Assembly: GCA_029891385.1 (NCBI GenBank)
Contig: CM057231.1
Coordinates: 69,822,476 to 69,886,475 of the forward strand
Origin: Erythroxylum novogranatense
Lineage: Eukaryota > Streptophyta > Magnoliopsida > Malpighiales > Erythroxylaceae
Length of the DNA: 64,000 nucleotides
Reading direction: 5' to 3'
This document shows positions 11,296 to 23,071 of the stretch, piece after piece. How positions within the stretch are numbered: position 1 is the stretch's first letter; each line of letters begins with the position of its first letter. The translations under genes and the position numbers were made by a program. The notes under the pieces were generated by a model that saw only the letters and a list, made by a program, of their open reading frames with translations, was not told the origin of the DNA and made no database searches.

Positions 11296-11526
11296 TCCCT
11301 TCAGATCTAGAGGTAGCAGATCCACTACCAAACTAGATCCATCGATCACAAGCTCACAATCTCGAAAGATCCGGCTTACTATAACATTCCTCCCTAACAG
11401 AGTACTAACAAGCAGAAAATCATCCAAAAGAACTGACTGCATACCAGGAAATATCATACTGGCAGAGACATATGAATGCGTGGAACCAGAATCAAAGAGA
11501 ACATATACATCAGAATGAAAAAGCTA
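11296..11526 (-). pseudogene. T2 aspartic protease fragment
   Basis: On the minus strand the translation starts after a stop (TAG, just downstream of the gag frame) and reads VYVLFDSGSTHSYVSA, the retropepsin active-site loop (D-S-G), then LVSTLLGRNVIVSR and LVVDLLPLDLKG. The family enzyme cuts the Gag-Pol polyprotein inside the virus-like particle. The sequence is cut off right after DLKG, where related proteins would continue to an LGMDWL-like segment; the following DNA is LTR. So this is the deletion edge. Confidence 0.85.
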
Positions 11527-12760
11527 AGTCATACCAATAACAACCTCCGGTGCGGATGCAGCCTCCTCCTGAGTCATAGCATACACCCGAGCCTGTGCTT
11601 GCCCTCTCGGTCTCCCTGGAGGATTTGGCTTCCTCACTAACCCAGAACTGCCTACCCTAATAGCTGGTCTAGTCCTTACTGTCTCTGCTCTCCTCTGAGC
11701 CTGAGGCTGAGATCCTTCCCCTCTAGTCATCTGAGGACAGTCTTTAATTCTGTGGCCCTTCTCTCCACACTTGAAACAGGCACCCAAAAGCTTATAGCAC
11801 TCTCCCCGATGCAGCTTCCCACAATGCTCACATTGAGGGTTCTGGTTCTTGCTTCTCTCAGTCCTGTTGTTTCCTCCCACTGAGGAAGCCTATACTGATC
11901 CTATCCTGATCTGCTTGCTCTGCTGAGGGGTACTATTGTCACCCTGACTCTGAGTCCGGGCACTCTTCCCACCCCTGTCAGCTGACTGCACACTGCCCCC
12001 TCTCCTGGATGAATGCTCTCTGCTCTTTCTCTTCCTGCTCACCTCTTGCCTGATGTTCTCCAGCTTCTCAGCCTGGAGTGCAGCATCCACCAGCTGCTGA
12101 TAATCACAGAAATTGTGAATGATCACCTTCTTTTTGATGCCCAGGTGGAGGCCTCCCTCAAACTTGCAGCACTTGTCTTCCTCACTGGCCACAATATGAG
12201 CTGCATATCGGGATAACTGGGTGAATCTCAGCTCATACTCACTAACAGTCATCTCCTTTGAGTCAAATTGAGGAACTCCCTGGCCTTCTCCTACATATAT
12301 ACCCGGGAAAGGTATTTCTTCCTGAACAACTCCCCAAAATCCCTCCATGTAAGTCCTGGTGGCACAGCCTGACTCTGTGGCACTGACTCCCACCAGTGGA
12401 GAGCATCACCCTGCAATAAACTTACAGCATACTCCAGCTTCTCCTCATCAGAACATTTCATCTGAAGAAGCACCATCTCTGTCCTCTTCATCCAAGATTC
12501 AGCTTCCTCCAGATTGGTGGTACCATGAAAGTCCACCGCTCCGAACTTCCAAAATTTATCAAACTATCTGCCCCTAACATCTGGAGCTAGCACTGGAGCC
12601 CGAGACCCTTGACCCATAGAAAAGGTGAAAGCCTGGGTAAAGGCTTGGAAAAACTACGGATCCATCGCAGGCATAGTAGGAGGAGGAGGTGGTGGAGGCT
12701 CCTCGGGTTGCACACTAGGTGCCTCAGAGCAGGGAGAAGAGTGTGTCCCCGCATCTTGTA
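11524..12760 (-). pseudogene. T2 gag
   Basis: Minus-strand frames give a proline-rich start (about 12760-12640), then a retrotransposon Gag domain (AVDFHGTTNLEEAESWMKR, then ALHWWESV and WRDFGELFRKKYL; a frameshift near 12300; FTQLSRYAAHIV). A basic stretch and two zinc-knuckle-like clusters follow: CEHCGKLHRGEC and CFKCGEKGHRIKDC near 11755-11840. The end is VYAMTQEEA near 11560. Gag forms the particle and binds RNA. Stops at about 12566 and 11888 plus the frameshift show decay. The similarity to T4 gag in layout suggests a related chromovirus lineage. Confidence 0.88.
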
Positions 12761-13086
12761 GGACATGGGACTCATCTGTTCTCCCCTAGTGAGAGCAAGA
12801 ACGAAGCCAAGCTCCTCGAGTTCTACTCCGAGGTGGCATATTACTCCTTCAAAATAAAACCAGTGAAAAAAACTTTAGTTCATGCAAAAACAATTTGTCA
12901 AAATGTATCGTACGATTGAAATCATGCAAAATTCTCTTTAAATCATGCAAAAGCAACATTTAGTCAAAAACCAACATTTAGGCATGTAAAATCAATTCAA
13001 ACAATGCAAAAGAAGACAAATAATGCAATTTGAAAAATAGGTCGAAAACCCTAAATTTCTCCTTCTACCTGAACCTAAACCGAAAT

Positions 13087-13096
13087 CTCTATACCA
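13087..13096 (-). promoter_or_regulatory. Degenerate primer-binding site of T2
   Basis: The minus strand reads TGGTATAGAG four bases after the LTR end at 13101. It resembles the TGGTATCAGAGC site of T4, the complement of the 3' end of initiator tRNA-Met, which primes reverse transcription. It has lost one base. Confidence 0.65.
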
Positions 13097-13100
13097 TAAG

Positions 13101-16100
13101 TGTTAGAACCTCTCCCCGATGAGTCGCGGGTCCGACGTCTTACGTGACATCTGGAGGCGCACCTCACGAGGGAGGAATTCCTCACCACAAAAGGAAACTC
13201 GAATCGAATTTATCTTAATGTCATCCTAAAAATCTGCCAATAAAAATTAATCTTCATCGAGCCCATAATTAAATCTGATTCCTGAGATAAAATGAAATTC
13301 CATGTCTCTATAATAATTAGAAATGAAAATCACTTCAATCGGAGCTTCCGAGATCAAGAAATCACCGAAATACGGAAGCATGTTCAATATGTCCGACTAA
13401 TTGTCTCTCTTTGATAAAATCCGAAAAAATTCAACTTAATCCCAAAAATTATAAATTTTTACATGAGGGGGTAGAAATTTTTCTTAGAAAACCAATTCTT
13501 CGAAAATCGAGTGAATCGGAGGCCAAACGAAAAAGTTACAAGCAAAAGAGTGAGAGGAGGTTTAATTTGGGAAAAAGGAAAATGAAAGAAAACCAAAAAG
13601 CACAAACGACGTCGCCTCGCGCTCCCCGACCTCTCGCATTCGCGATCTCAAGCTGCTCGAGGGTTGCGAGCGTTCACCCTTGCAAGGGCACCGGCGAGTC
13701 CGAAATTCCATATATATATGTATACATATGATGATTTTTTTTCTTTGGAAACCAAACATTACACCTGAAATTTTTGAAAATTTATAACTCTTCATACCGA
13801 ATTCCAAAACTCGCAAAATTGGCATCAATAAAAAGGTAAAAGGAATCTCTACAATTTCCATAAAGGATTGAAAAACTATTTTGTCCTTTAAGGGGCTCAA
13901 AAATTGCTTCAAAGATTTTGCCTCTAAATTTAAATTTTCTACAAAATGGCAGAAACTCGAAATTTATATCTTTTAACACATAAGTCTAAAAATGGTACAT
14001 TGTAACTCATTGGAAAGATAAAAAGATGATCTAAAAGTTTCATGAAGGGATCAAAAATCAATTCAATCATTTAAAGGGGTAAAAATACTCTCAAAGTTAC
14101 TGCCTATATAAAAGCCATTGGAACAGTAACTCTACCTAAATGAACAGTAACTGTCATCTTCTCAACCTCATAACTTTTTATTCCTAACTCCAATAATTTC
14201 ATATTATACATCAATAGAAAGAAGGAAAGATAATCTATATTTTCTATTAAGAGTGTAAAAATCAAAATAGACTCCAAGGGGTGAAAAACCCTACTAAAGA
14301 ATCTGCCAAACTAAACTCTTATGAACAGAACTGAAAACTTTCAAACCTTATATCTTCTTCATCTTAAGTCCAAAAGGGACAAATTCTATATCATTTGAAA
14401 GCTCTCAACAATTACTACAATCTTCAAGAAGGCATTGCAATTCAATTCAAGCCCTAAGGAGGTCTAAAATACAAATCAAGTTTCTGCCCATTTTAAGGAA
14501 AATTGGACAACACCTCCCCTAAAAGTGCTCTAGCCAAAATCTTCAATTTTCTCTCCATTACTTGCATAAAACTCAATCTTCCAAACTTTCACAACGCAAC
14601 CCAAACCAAATATACTTCAAAGGCAATAGCACACTCCTAGAATTCTAATTGTTTCCAAAACATAAAGTGATCTCACTTTACTCTTTCTTTTTTGTCAAGT
14701 TTAACCATCCAACCATACATTCTTAGAAAACATATACAAGATACATTTAAACTTCAAAACCTTTATATTTACATGGAAATAAGTCAATACAAAGTTTCAT
14801 AGGGCATCTAGCCCGATTACATCCAAAATAACAAAAGTTAAAGTACAAAGAACACAAATTGTCCAAAAGGCTAGCTAAAGGTTTGTTTTCTGAAAACAGG
14901 ACTTCAAAACAAAATGCATCAGAGTATGCCTCAATCTTGATGTGGTGACTCGGTTTCTCGCTCGATACTTGTGGAGGGAAAAAGGGGGGTGAGCTCAACG
15001 GCTCCGTGGGTAATAACTTCATAAACGAGAAATAAGAAAAAACCATTCTTCATTTATTCATTTTCACAATAATAACACATTAAGAAAAGCATTTTCCATT
15101 TTCAAATCTCTTCACAAAATTTATCACATCACAATTTACAAACTAAACACATTATAAAACAACCTAACATTTCAAAAAATCACAAACAAAGCGGTTCGGG
15201 TGGATCCGAAACGAAACGTACTACACATTCCCGCAAAGCGGTCATGTGTAGTCGTGACTTATGGGAGTCCGTGAGGAACTCCAATGTCACTAGCAAGCAA
15301 AGGGAGAAGCCTATAGGTGAGCAGTGCACTGACTCTTATGGGACCACCACAAACCCAAATAAAACATACATTTCACATAATTCACACAATTTAAACTCAT
15401 TATCCTCAATTGGCCTTTACCAAATTCACTTTCACATAATTTGCCAAAATGGCAATCTTTTTTCGAAATCACAAGTTCTTGTCTTTTTCACTTAACAAAC
15501 CATTAAACAAATCATTCCAACATAAATTCATAATCAAAGAACATCACATACAAGTTCAAAAACATCACAAAGAGTTTTTGGAAAACCTTAATTAGCATTT
15601 ATTATGAAAACGGTAATATGCCTATTAACTCAATTATTAAGGAGTCACCCACCTTAAATCTTTTAGCTTTGAGGTTGGTCAATTGGCTCTTCCTCTAACT
15701 CCAATTGCCTCACTTCACCTTCATTAAGCATAAATATCCCATAAGAATAAGAGATAGCAAAATTGGAATTTCTAATAAGAGGAAAACATGAATTCAATCC
15801 CATCTAACCTTACCCATACCTTAACTAAGCTATTACCATCAAAACCCATCTAAAATTCCATAAATTTCACATTTTCTTACCTTAGAGATGAAACCCACGA
15901 AACTCCCCTCTTGGTTCTAATGGAGGATTAACCCTTCCTTTCCACTTTCTTCTTGAAGAAAACTCTTAAACCCTCCTTTCTAAAGCATAAAAACCTAAGC
16001 TCCTAATTCTCTTCTTCTTCTTCTTCTTCAACCGAAGTCTCCTCTCTTTTCTCTTCTAAGTTTCGAAATTCTCCTTTCTTTAGTTTCTTTGGTGATTGTC

Positions 16101-16567
16101 GTAAGTCTCTTAAAAGACTTAAGGAAAAACTTGCTTCTTAACTTAACCTAAGCCCTCAAAACTACGTAGTTTCATTATTTCCTTCCTTTCCTTGAAATTT
16201 TCGTAAGTTTATTAAAAGACTTAGGTAAATTAAGTTGCTTCCTCTTCATTTCATACGGCCACTTCCTATTCCTTTCTTTCATTTTAATTTAACCTTATAA
16301 AGACTATACTGCCCCTCCTTATAAGCCTTAAACCTTCAAAACATAAACAAAGTTCCGAAATTACCCCTACACCATTGTATTCTTTTTAATTCTAGCAATT
16401 CATCAAAGTCTAATTTTGACTAAAACCATTCAATTTATTTCCATTAATTAAACACTAAAATCCCATTAAAAACCCCAAATTATTCTAACTAACAAGAATT
16501 ATCAATCTACATCTCAAAATAAATAAAACATGCTTAATTACCAGGGAAAAGAAATCGGGGCCCAACA
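13101..16567 (-). mobile_element. T2 5' LTR (complete, 3.47 kb)
   Basis: Runs from GGGGCCCAACA (16567) to TGTTAGAACC (13101) in plus coordinates. It aligns with the other T2 LTR up to 15146, but has about 60 extra bases in the GC-rich island at 13602-13697. The part 15147-16567 has no partner. The short open frames inside are not genes. Confidence 0.85.
13602..13697. repeat. GC-rich island in T2 5' LTR
   Basis: About 95 bases with ACGACGTCGC, GCGATCTC and TTGCGAGCGTT words. The last part (TTGCGAGCGTTC, then CCGGCGAG) matches the island at 5063-5101; about 60 bases before it do not. Confidence 0.8.
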
Positions 16568-16572
16568 TAGGA
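16568..16572. repeat. Target site duplication TAGGA (right of T2)
   Basis: Partner of TAGGA at 4549-4553. Confidence 0.9.
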
Positions 16573-17268
16573 GATTTGAAGGATGAGTAAAATGGTCTGG
16601 AATGGTGATTCAAGATATAAGAGAGTGTTTCGGGATTGTATTGAGATCTGATCGTGATAGAAAACGTTGCATAGAATGGATTAGAAACAAGTTTTGTTGG
16701 CTGCCAATTTGGTTATTAACTTCCCAAAGCTTCCATTAATGCATAATATTCATGGTCATTAACTTCTCATAACTTCCATTAATACATGTTATTTATGACT
16801 ATTAACTTCCCATAACTCTCCATTAGTGATGGGGGTTATGGAAGGCCAAATGGTGCAAAAAATATAGATGATTTTCCTGTTTTTTATGTAAGACACAAGT
16901 TAGAAAGAAAGGTTCTTTCTTACACAAACACACACTCTTTTTCTCTTTAACTCTCACAAGAGTTCTTATCTTTGCTAGCACAAAGAAAAAATTCTATTTA
17001 TCTCTTAGTGAGGTTTCATCCTTCTATCTTCGTGTGGACTTTTATTATAGATGGTCTGCATTGATTGTTGTGGTTTACGACAACCCAACACAGAGAAGAT
17101 TAAAGAACGAAGGAGATCATCAGAAAGGTATGTAAACATATTACATTTCATGTTTTTGTTTTCTATATCTATATGCATGAGTAGATCTGGTTTTTGAGAT
17201 TCCATTTTATTTTCCACTACATATATTTGATATATATTATATATGAGATGCATGATCGCAACCTTACA
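16573..17268 (+). mobile_element. copia T1 3' LTR, second part
   Basis: This is the continuation of the LTR broken at 4553, after the TAGGA duplicate at 16568-16572. The end near 17268 (ACCTTACA) was chosen because GATGCATGATCGCAACC just before it resembles the last 30 bases of the solo LTR ending at 58241. The similarity is weaker than in the first half, so the end could be off by a few bases. Confidence 0.6.
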
Positions 17269-17640
17269 GTAGATACCTTAACGTATTATGACACTAATGC
17301 ATAACTAGGTAGGTTTAAAATAGATAAAAAGAAAGGTAATTTACTCTTTCATAGATCCTACAGAATTTTGAATGTTCAAAGGATTCTCCTATCCAATAAG
17401 AAGAAGTTCAAGGGATTATAGGTGGGTATGTTTAGTGAAGAGGGATTTTATATCCTCTAGTAAAAGAAGGGAATGGGGCAGTCCAATCCTAACAGAACAT
17501 GAGATAACAAATGAGCCATAGATATTGAAGAAGAGTGGAAGCAAGTTTTTACTTATAGATCTATGATGAAAGGCTTAAGTAAGAATTCCAATTAAAATAC
17601 TTCTAAAGAAGAACTTGTTAGAAGGCAACTCAATGTTCTA
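17269..17640. other. No recognised feature
   Basis: Stretch between the copia LTR end and the LINE remnant. I see no domain, repeat or RNA gene; it may be decayed 5' LINE sequence or pre-insertion DNA. Confidence 0.4.
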
Positions 17641-19640
17641 ACCCGAGTTGCTTTTATTTTCTTTGTTTTTTTATTATTATTTTTTTGGTTTAATTTCTTT
17701 TGTAGGTAGTTATAAGATAGACATTAAAAAATCTCACCTAAACAATTGGGATTTTTCTCTACCTATTTCTTTTCATGCTTGCCTTTGTTATTTTACTTGT
17801 CCAAAATTAAGGAAAGCATATGATAATGTTGATTGCATTTTCTTACATAGTATCATGAAGGCTCTTAATTTCCCTGATTGATTCACTAAATGGATATCAT
17901 TATACTTCACTAAATTGACCTTTAATGTTCTAATCAATGGAGAACCAACCAAATTCTTTAAGAGTTCCAAAGGCATTAGGCAGGGAGACCCTTCTTCACC
18001 ATACTTGTTTGTCGTTGGCTTGAAGGTTTTCAACATAATTTTATGTAGAATTGTTGAAAGGACTAACCACTTCAAATATCATTCTAAGTGTAAAAATTTG
18101 GGAATTACCAACCTCATTTTTGCTGATGATTTGATTATCTTAGTTAGGTGGACAAAACTTCACTTACAACAAAAACAAAGGCTATCAGTATATTCACCAA
18201 GCTATCTAGACTTCATATTAATAATGATAAGTCCTCTTTTTACATGTCTAAAAGTGTTGAGGATCAGAGAACTATGGATGAACATGTCACTGGTTTTAAA
18301 CAAATGCCTTTGCCTCTCACCTATCTTGGAATTCCAATAACTTCTTCTAGATTGTACTATGGAAGTTTCAAACCTTTGGTGGATAAAATGCATGCTAAAA
18401 TCACATATTAGAGAATGAAATCTTTATCTTTAGCTGGGAGAGCTCGACTAATTATTGTTGCGCTATCTTCAATCAATATTCATTGTTCAATACATTTTAT
18501 TATTCCTAGCACTGTGAATAAAACAATTAATAAATTTCTTAGTAAATTTTTACAGTCTGGTTTTAATGATGGAGCTTATAAAAATGACATTCAATGGTTT
18601 AAAATTTGTAGCTTTAAAAAGCATGGAGTTTTAAACATCATTCCGTTAAAACTCTTGAATAATTGTATAAAGATTAAAAGATTATAGAGCCTAACTGATA
18701 ATCACAAGTCTTTATAGTATAAATGGGTATATACATACTATATCAAAGATAAGAACATTTTGTAAATCAATCTATCATCAAGAAATACATCTGCTAATCT
18801 AAAGGAGAAACTTAATTGAGAAACTTCATTAGAATCCACATTAAGAAAGTAGTAGGAAATGGGATGGGACACATATGTTTTGGCATGACAGATGGTTATT
18901 TGATGGTCCTCTTATTCACAAGCTTGAGCTAAAATTATTAATAAACTTCATTCCAGACAATCAAAACCTATCAAATGCAATGTTGGTGAAAAATGAGATC
19001 CTATTGAGAATAAATGATAATAATTTGTAGATGCAGTTTAATAATGTGGACTTAAAGGACAAAGTTGAGGACAAGAATTGGTGGTGTCATAGTGTTAATG
19101 GGAAATTCGACTAACACATCATGCAAGAAGCCTTTTTAGCTAAATTTCAAGAATTTCTATTGATATAAAGTAGTATGGTGTAAATGCATCCTTCCTACAA
19201 CTATAACAACCTTATATAAAGGAAAATCTACCCTCTTTTGATAAAATAAACATGTTTAAGTGTAGTGTTTGTAAAAGTCAATTAGAAAGCTTTTCATAAC
19301 TATTTTCTAATGTAAATTCATATATAGAGCTTGGAAAACAATACTTCATAAATATGCAATCAATGACCCATGAGTGGAGTGGCAATGGATCATAACATAG
19401 GGTGTTAACTTGCAACATGTTAAGAAGAAGCATAAATGGTGTAATTACATTTCCTTATCCTATTTGGCTCTACGCATATGGGATGGAAGGAATAGACAAA
19501 TTTACCACAACACAAAAAGAAGCTCTGAACTTTTCATGATTGAACTAGTTAATGCCATTAGACTTCATATAGCTACCCTTTGTAAAAAAATTAAATTAGA
19601 TTTTAATTACATTAGCAGTTGCTGATGTAGTTGATTTCTA
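17641..19640 (+). pseudogene. LINE (L1-type) reverse transcriptase remnant
   Basis: Broken frames give non-LTR reverse transcriptase motifs in order: RKAYDNVD near 17810-17835, KGIRQGDPSSPYLF near 17970-18010 and IFADDLIIL, the catalytic FADD box, near 18115-18145. Then come the LTYLGIPI block near 18320, RMKSLSLAGRARLI near 18415-18450, a GNGMG segment near 18855 and an endmost piece with LALRIWDGRNRQIYHN near 19460-19510. Several stops and frameshifts separate them. The endonuclease domain is not visible. LINEs insert by target-primed reverse transcription in the nucleus; this copy is inactive. I found no clear poly-A tail or target duplication. Confidence 0.85.
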
Positions 19641-20543
19641 AGTACTGATTTTGTAAATATCACTACGTTTTATAGCTTCTTACTTTATCTGGTTGAGCAT
19701 TCTCTTATTGAGAATTTGTTGTAAGACATTTTGATTTTTCAGCCTTTCATGGCTTAATTCAATTTTCAATTTTCATGAAAAAATGTATTGTTTAAGTATG
19801 GGGGTTGAATAAATGTAAATTTTGTTTTACTTTTTTTATTTAGGTTTTATCTTAATTTATTTTCTTTTCTTTAGGTTTTATATTTTAATTACAAAATTAA
19901 TTTTTATGTGTTTTAAGGTTAGATTTCTATCTTTCCTTTTTTTTTGTGTTATTTTTAAGAACTTATTAATTACTTGAAGTTGATGTCATTATTTTATAAA
20001 TAATTCTATATTGAGATTTATTGTTAAAAGTTATGTGCATAATATGATTAATTGGTTTTATGCAAAATTTGACTTTGTGAATGCTATGAAACCAAATTTA
20101 TTAAATGATATTATTTTGATTTGATTTGAGTGATCCAATGAAAACTAGGCCTTCACGCTAATTTTTTCTTTTTATGTGTTACTTTCTTTGATTTTGAATC
20201 TCTATAACTTGATTTTTATTGATATGTGCATAATTTATTATATTGATTTGTGCTTAATTAACTATATATTTAATCCATAACACTTAGTGATTAATGATAT
20301 AAAATACTCAAGATACTCACTTTAGTTCATATTTAATTTTAGGTACAATTCAGAAGAAAATGAGCTAAAGTGAGACAAAAGCACTATATTTGAGTCATTT
20401 TCTTAAGATTCACACTCACCTATCTTCGTGGAACAAAAAGAAAAAGAATTAGAGCAAGAGGAGACAAGAACATGCATAAAATGAAGAGCATGAAAAGTAT
20501 TGAACCAATTTATAGCCATGTATGATTTATCATGGAAAGGTGT
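19641..20543. other. AT-rich stretch, possibly part of another gypsy element
   Basis: No gene seen. A GTATGGGGGTTG tract at about 19797-19808 resembles a polypurine tract, and the sequence directly continues at 30082 after removal of T4, where an LTR-like region with a TATA box follows. An older gypsy element into which T4 inserted would explain this, but I cannot identify its ends. Confidence 0.35.
20539..20543. repeat. Target site duplication GGTGT (left of T4)
   Basis: Recurs at 30077-30081 directly after the 3' LTR. Confidence 0.92.
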
Positions 20544-21451
20544 TGTAACGCCCCACATTAGGGGTTAGAATAATAAAGGAATTTAGTACGAATTATGTTT
20601 GTTATTTGCTTAATCACTATTTGCTTAAATTGTGCATAAGTATTTTGGCATGCATTCATGGCATTTTTCGGGTCAATTGGTTTAATGAAACTTCGGATTG
20701 ATTTGGACAATATTATTATAATTTTCATAATTTTTGTATACTTCAAATATTTTTAGAAATTAATGGATGATTAGTTTTGAGTTGACAATTTATTTTGAGA
20801 GTCATTATTTTCTGACGGAATTTTGGTAAATTTTTGAAGTTTTCTGAAACTTTTGGGTATTTATTTGTTATAAGAATTCATAACAATGTTTTTGGTTATT
20901 TATTACTATTTGGACCTATTAGTTGTTTGTTAGCTGTATCGCATCCAAACCTACACGCAACGAATTAAATAGAACATTATCGTTTATTCCTCACCGAATG
21001 CATCCTTTACCCATCCATCAGTAGAGATAGCGAAGCCATTCACTCACCAACACCTGCTTTAATCGCATTGTTGGAGGTTTCTTTGGAAAGCTGGTAAGTA
21101 GGATTTTACGGTTAGTTTCTCATACGCGAATTACATCTTTGTTTTTGTTTTTGTTACTGATCATGATGGATTGCGGGAGATGCTGTTGGTGTTAGTTAAT
21201 ACCGTAGAGAAAGAAAGGGGGAAGGAATTTTTTTTTAGATTTATCATGTTTGAAGATTAGGATAATTCTGATAGGTTAGAATTGCTAAATAGGTTAGTTA
21301 TAAAGTGAAGAAGTTAAAGGAAGGGAAAAAAAAGAAGAAGAAAATAAGAAGTTTCAGAGTCGGAAGTCGAAGGTTGAAGATGATGAACAGTGCAAAATAG
21401 TGAACAGTGCAGAATAGTGAATAGTGTCTTGCTACAGTAACGCTACAGTCC

Positions 21452-21497
21452 GTGAATAGTAACCGTACGTATTTGTGAACAGTAACCGTATGTATTT
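21452..21497 (+). repeat. 23-bp tandem repeat, two units (T4 5' LTR)
   Basis: Units GTGAAYAGTAACCGTAYGTA plus TTT, upstream of the TATA box. The 3' LTR has three units at 28577-28645. Confidence 0.88.
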
Positions 21498-21588
21498 TTT
21501 CACCCAAAAATAATTTATTAAAATGTATAACGGCTAGGTAATAACGGCTAGTTAACGGTACAAAAATGGCTAGTTTACAAAAATGCTC

Positions 21589-21596
21589 TATAAATA
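21589..21596 (+). promoter_or_regulatory. TATA box of T4 5' LTR
   Basis: TATAAATA, preceded by CTC and followed by a pyrimidine-rich stretch; repeated at 28723-28730. Transcription of the element would be expected to start about 25-35 bases downstream. Confidence 0.75.
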
Positions 21597-22949
21597 GATA
21601 CCACTCCTCCATCATTTACTTCATCCCTTACCTCACAAGTGATTCTTGACGAAAACCAAATTTCAAATGTTGTCCGCTATTTCATTTTTTTGTCTACTTC
21701 TTATTATTATGTATCTTTGTTTCATTCTTAGTGTAGAGCTAAATGATTCTGCTCGCACTCTTTTTCTCTTTTTAGCATGTCCTATGATCTTTATGTTGCT
21801 TATTGGCATAGCATTTGAGAATTAATGTCATATCTATTCATTAGTTCTCTCTAGTGTATAATGAATTTGTACATTTTCAGATTTAATTGGTAAAGACTTG
21901 CTTTCATTTGAATACTTGCAGTATCGCTAATTTCTTGAAACTTCATGGATCATTTGGTACTATGAGTTGTTGATTAATCCCGGAAATTTGTCATGAACAT
22001 GCATCATACTCAGTTATCATACAGTAATTAAGAACAATAATAATTTGTGTCCGTGTTCCCTATGATAGAGAAAAGACCACTGCCAGATATTATCGGGACA
22101 ATAAACACTAAGGGCGATTTAGGTAAGTAATACAGGTCAGTAATTTCAGTATGTAATATAGGTAGAAAATTTCAGTGTAAGTACTTTAGGTAAGTAAATT
22201 TTTGTAATGTTAAATTTTGTGAGTCAACCTAGATGATGTCTAGGATTGATTTATTAGGAGTGCTATTTGCCTGCATATGAATGACTGAAATGATCTTATT
22301 CTGTTGTAAAACTATTAAGTCCTAGTTGTGGGTAAATAGGCATGCCTAGAAGGGTCTGCAGCTACTCCTGTTATTTGACACTTTGGTGTCTCCTGATATC
22401 GAGATATATGTCTCTCCTGCTGATACTAATTATGATATCTCCTGTATAAGTCACGCTACCCACTTTCTCATGGATTTATAGTTTGATTTGTTCTGTATTC
22501 TGATATCTGTTTGATTCTGATATAAACTAAAATATATTCTGATTCTGAAGGATCTCCTGTGTTCTGTCGTTCTATTTAGTATAAAAATCTGTTCTAAAAT
22601 GCATTCTTTTGTTTCCTAAATCGGTTAATAGTGATTAGTTATTACTAACTAAGTTATATGCTTAGCACGGTGGATTTGCCCCGTGTAGGTTCGGAGCTAA
22701 GAGATTAAGGACTGGGACAAGTCAATCGCAGTGGCCAAAAGAGTTTGAGTTTTGTGTCGCGCGAAAATGTATTTTGTTTGGTTTGTTTGGGCCTGTAAAT
22801 ATTCTTTGGATTTGTTTCTAAATTATGAGATGTATTACATGTGTTACGTTTAGTTTTTAAAAATGCATGTGTGAAACGTTTTGATTTGTTTGTCCTGTCT
22901 TGGGTGGCATCCATGTATCCTCTCATGGGATATTTGGGTGTTACATTTT

Positions 22950-22961
22950 TGGTATCAGAGC
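22950..22961 (+). promoter_or_regulatory. Primer-binding site, initiator tRNA-Met
   Basis: TGGTATCAGAGC, five bases into the internal region. It is the complement of the 3' end of plant initiator tRNA-Met, the usual primer of chromoviruses. Confidence 0.92.
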
Positions 22962-23071
22962 GCCTGGTTTAGGCGGTTCTGGTTTAACAAATACTTGCCT
23001 ATTGTTTGCTGTTGAGTGTTTACGTTGTGTTATGGCCTAATGCGGTGTCCCATGTTTTGTCTATAGTAAGC

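Larger units (their letters stand above)
4554..16567 (-). mobile_element. Gypsy retrotransposon T2, long LTRs, pol deleted
   Basis: Reading on the minus strand, the order is 5' LTR (16567-13101), primer site, gag (about 12760-11524), protease (to about 11296) and then the 3' LTR (11295-4554), itself split by T3. The ends are TGTTGGGCCCC... and ...GGTTCCAACA. The 5-bp duplicate TAGGA flanks it. Reverse transcriptase, RNase H and integrase are absent, and the 3' LTR lacks the part matching 15147-16567, so one deletion seems to have removed both. The gag and protease resemble plant chromovirus (Tekay/Del-like) proteins. Confidence 0.88.
881..17268 (+). mobile_element. Ty1/copia retrotransposon T1, decayed, split by nested insertions
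   Basis: The order is gag zinc knuckle, integrase, reverse transcriptase, RNase H, then a 3' LTR, which is the copia order. The internal part runs 881-3538. The 3' LTR starts at 3539 (TGTTAGAG) after a purine-rich tract (GCAAGTAAGAG) and is interrupted at 4553 by T2, resuming at 16573 and ending near 17268 (CCTTACA). Adding both parts gives about 1.71 kb, close to the 1.85 kb related solo LTR at 56395-58241. The 5' LTR and most of gag are missing or outside the window. Many in-frame stops show it is dead. Confidence 0.85.
20544..22945 (+). mobile_element. T4 5' LTR
   Basis: Starts TGTAACGCCCC and ends GGGTGTTACA. Contains a TATA box at 21589-21596 and a two-unit 23-bp tandem repeat at 21452-21497. 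Confidence 0.95.
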
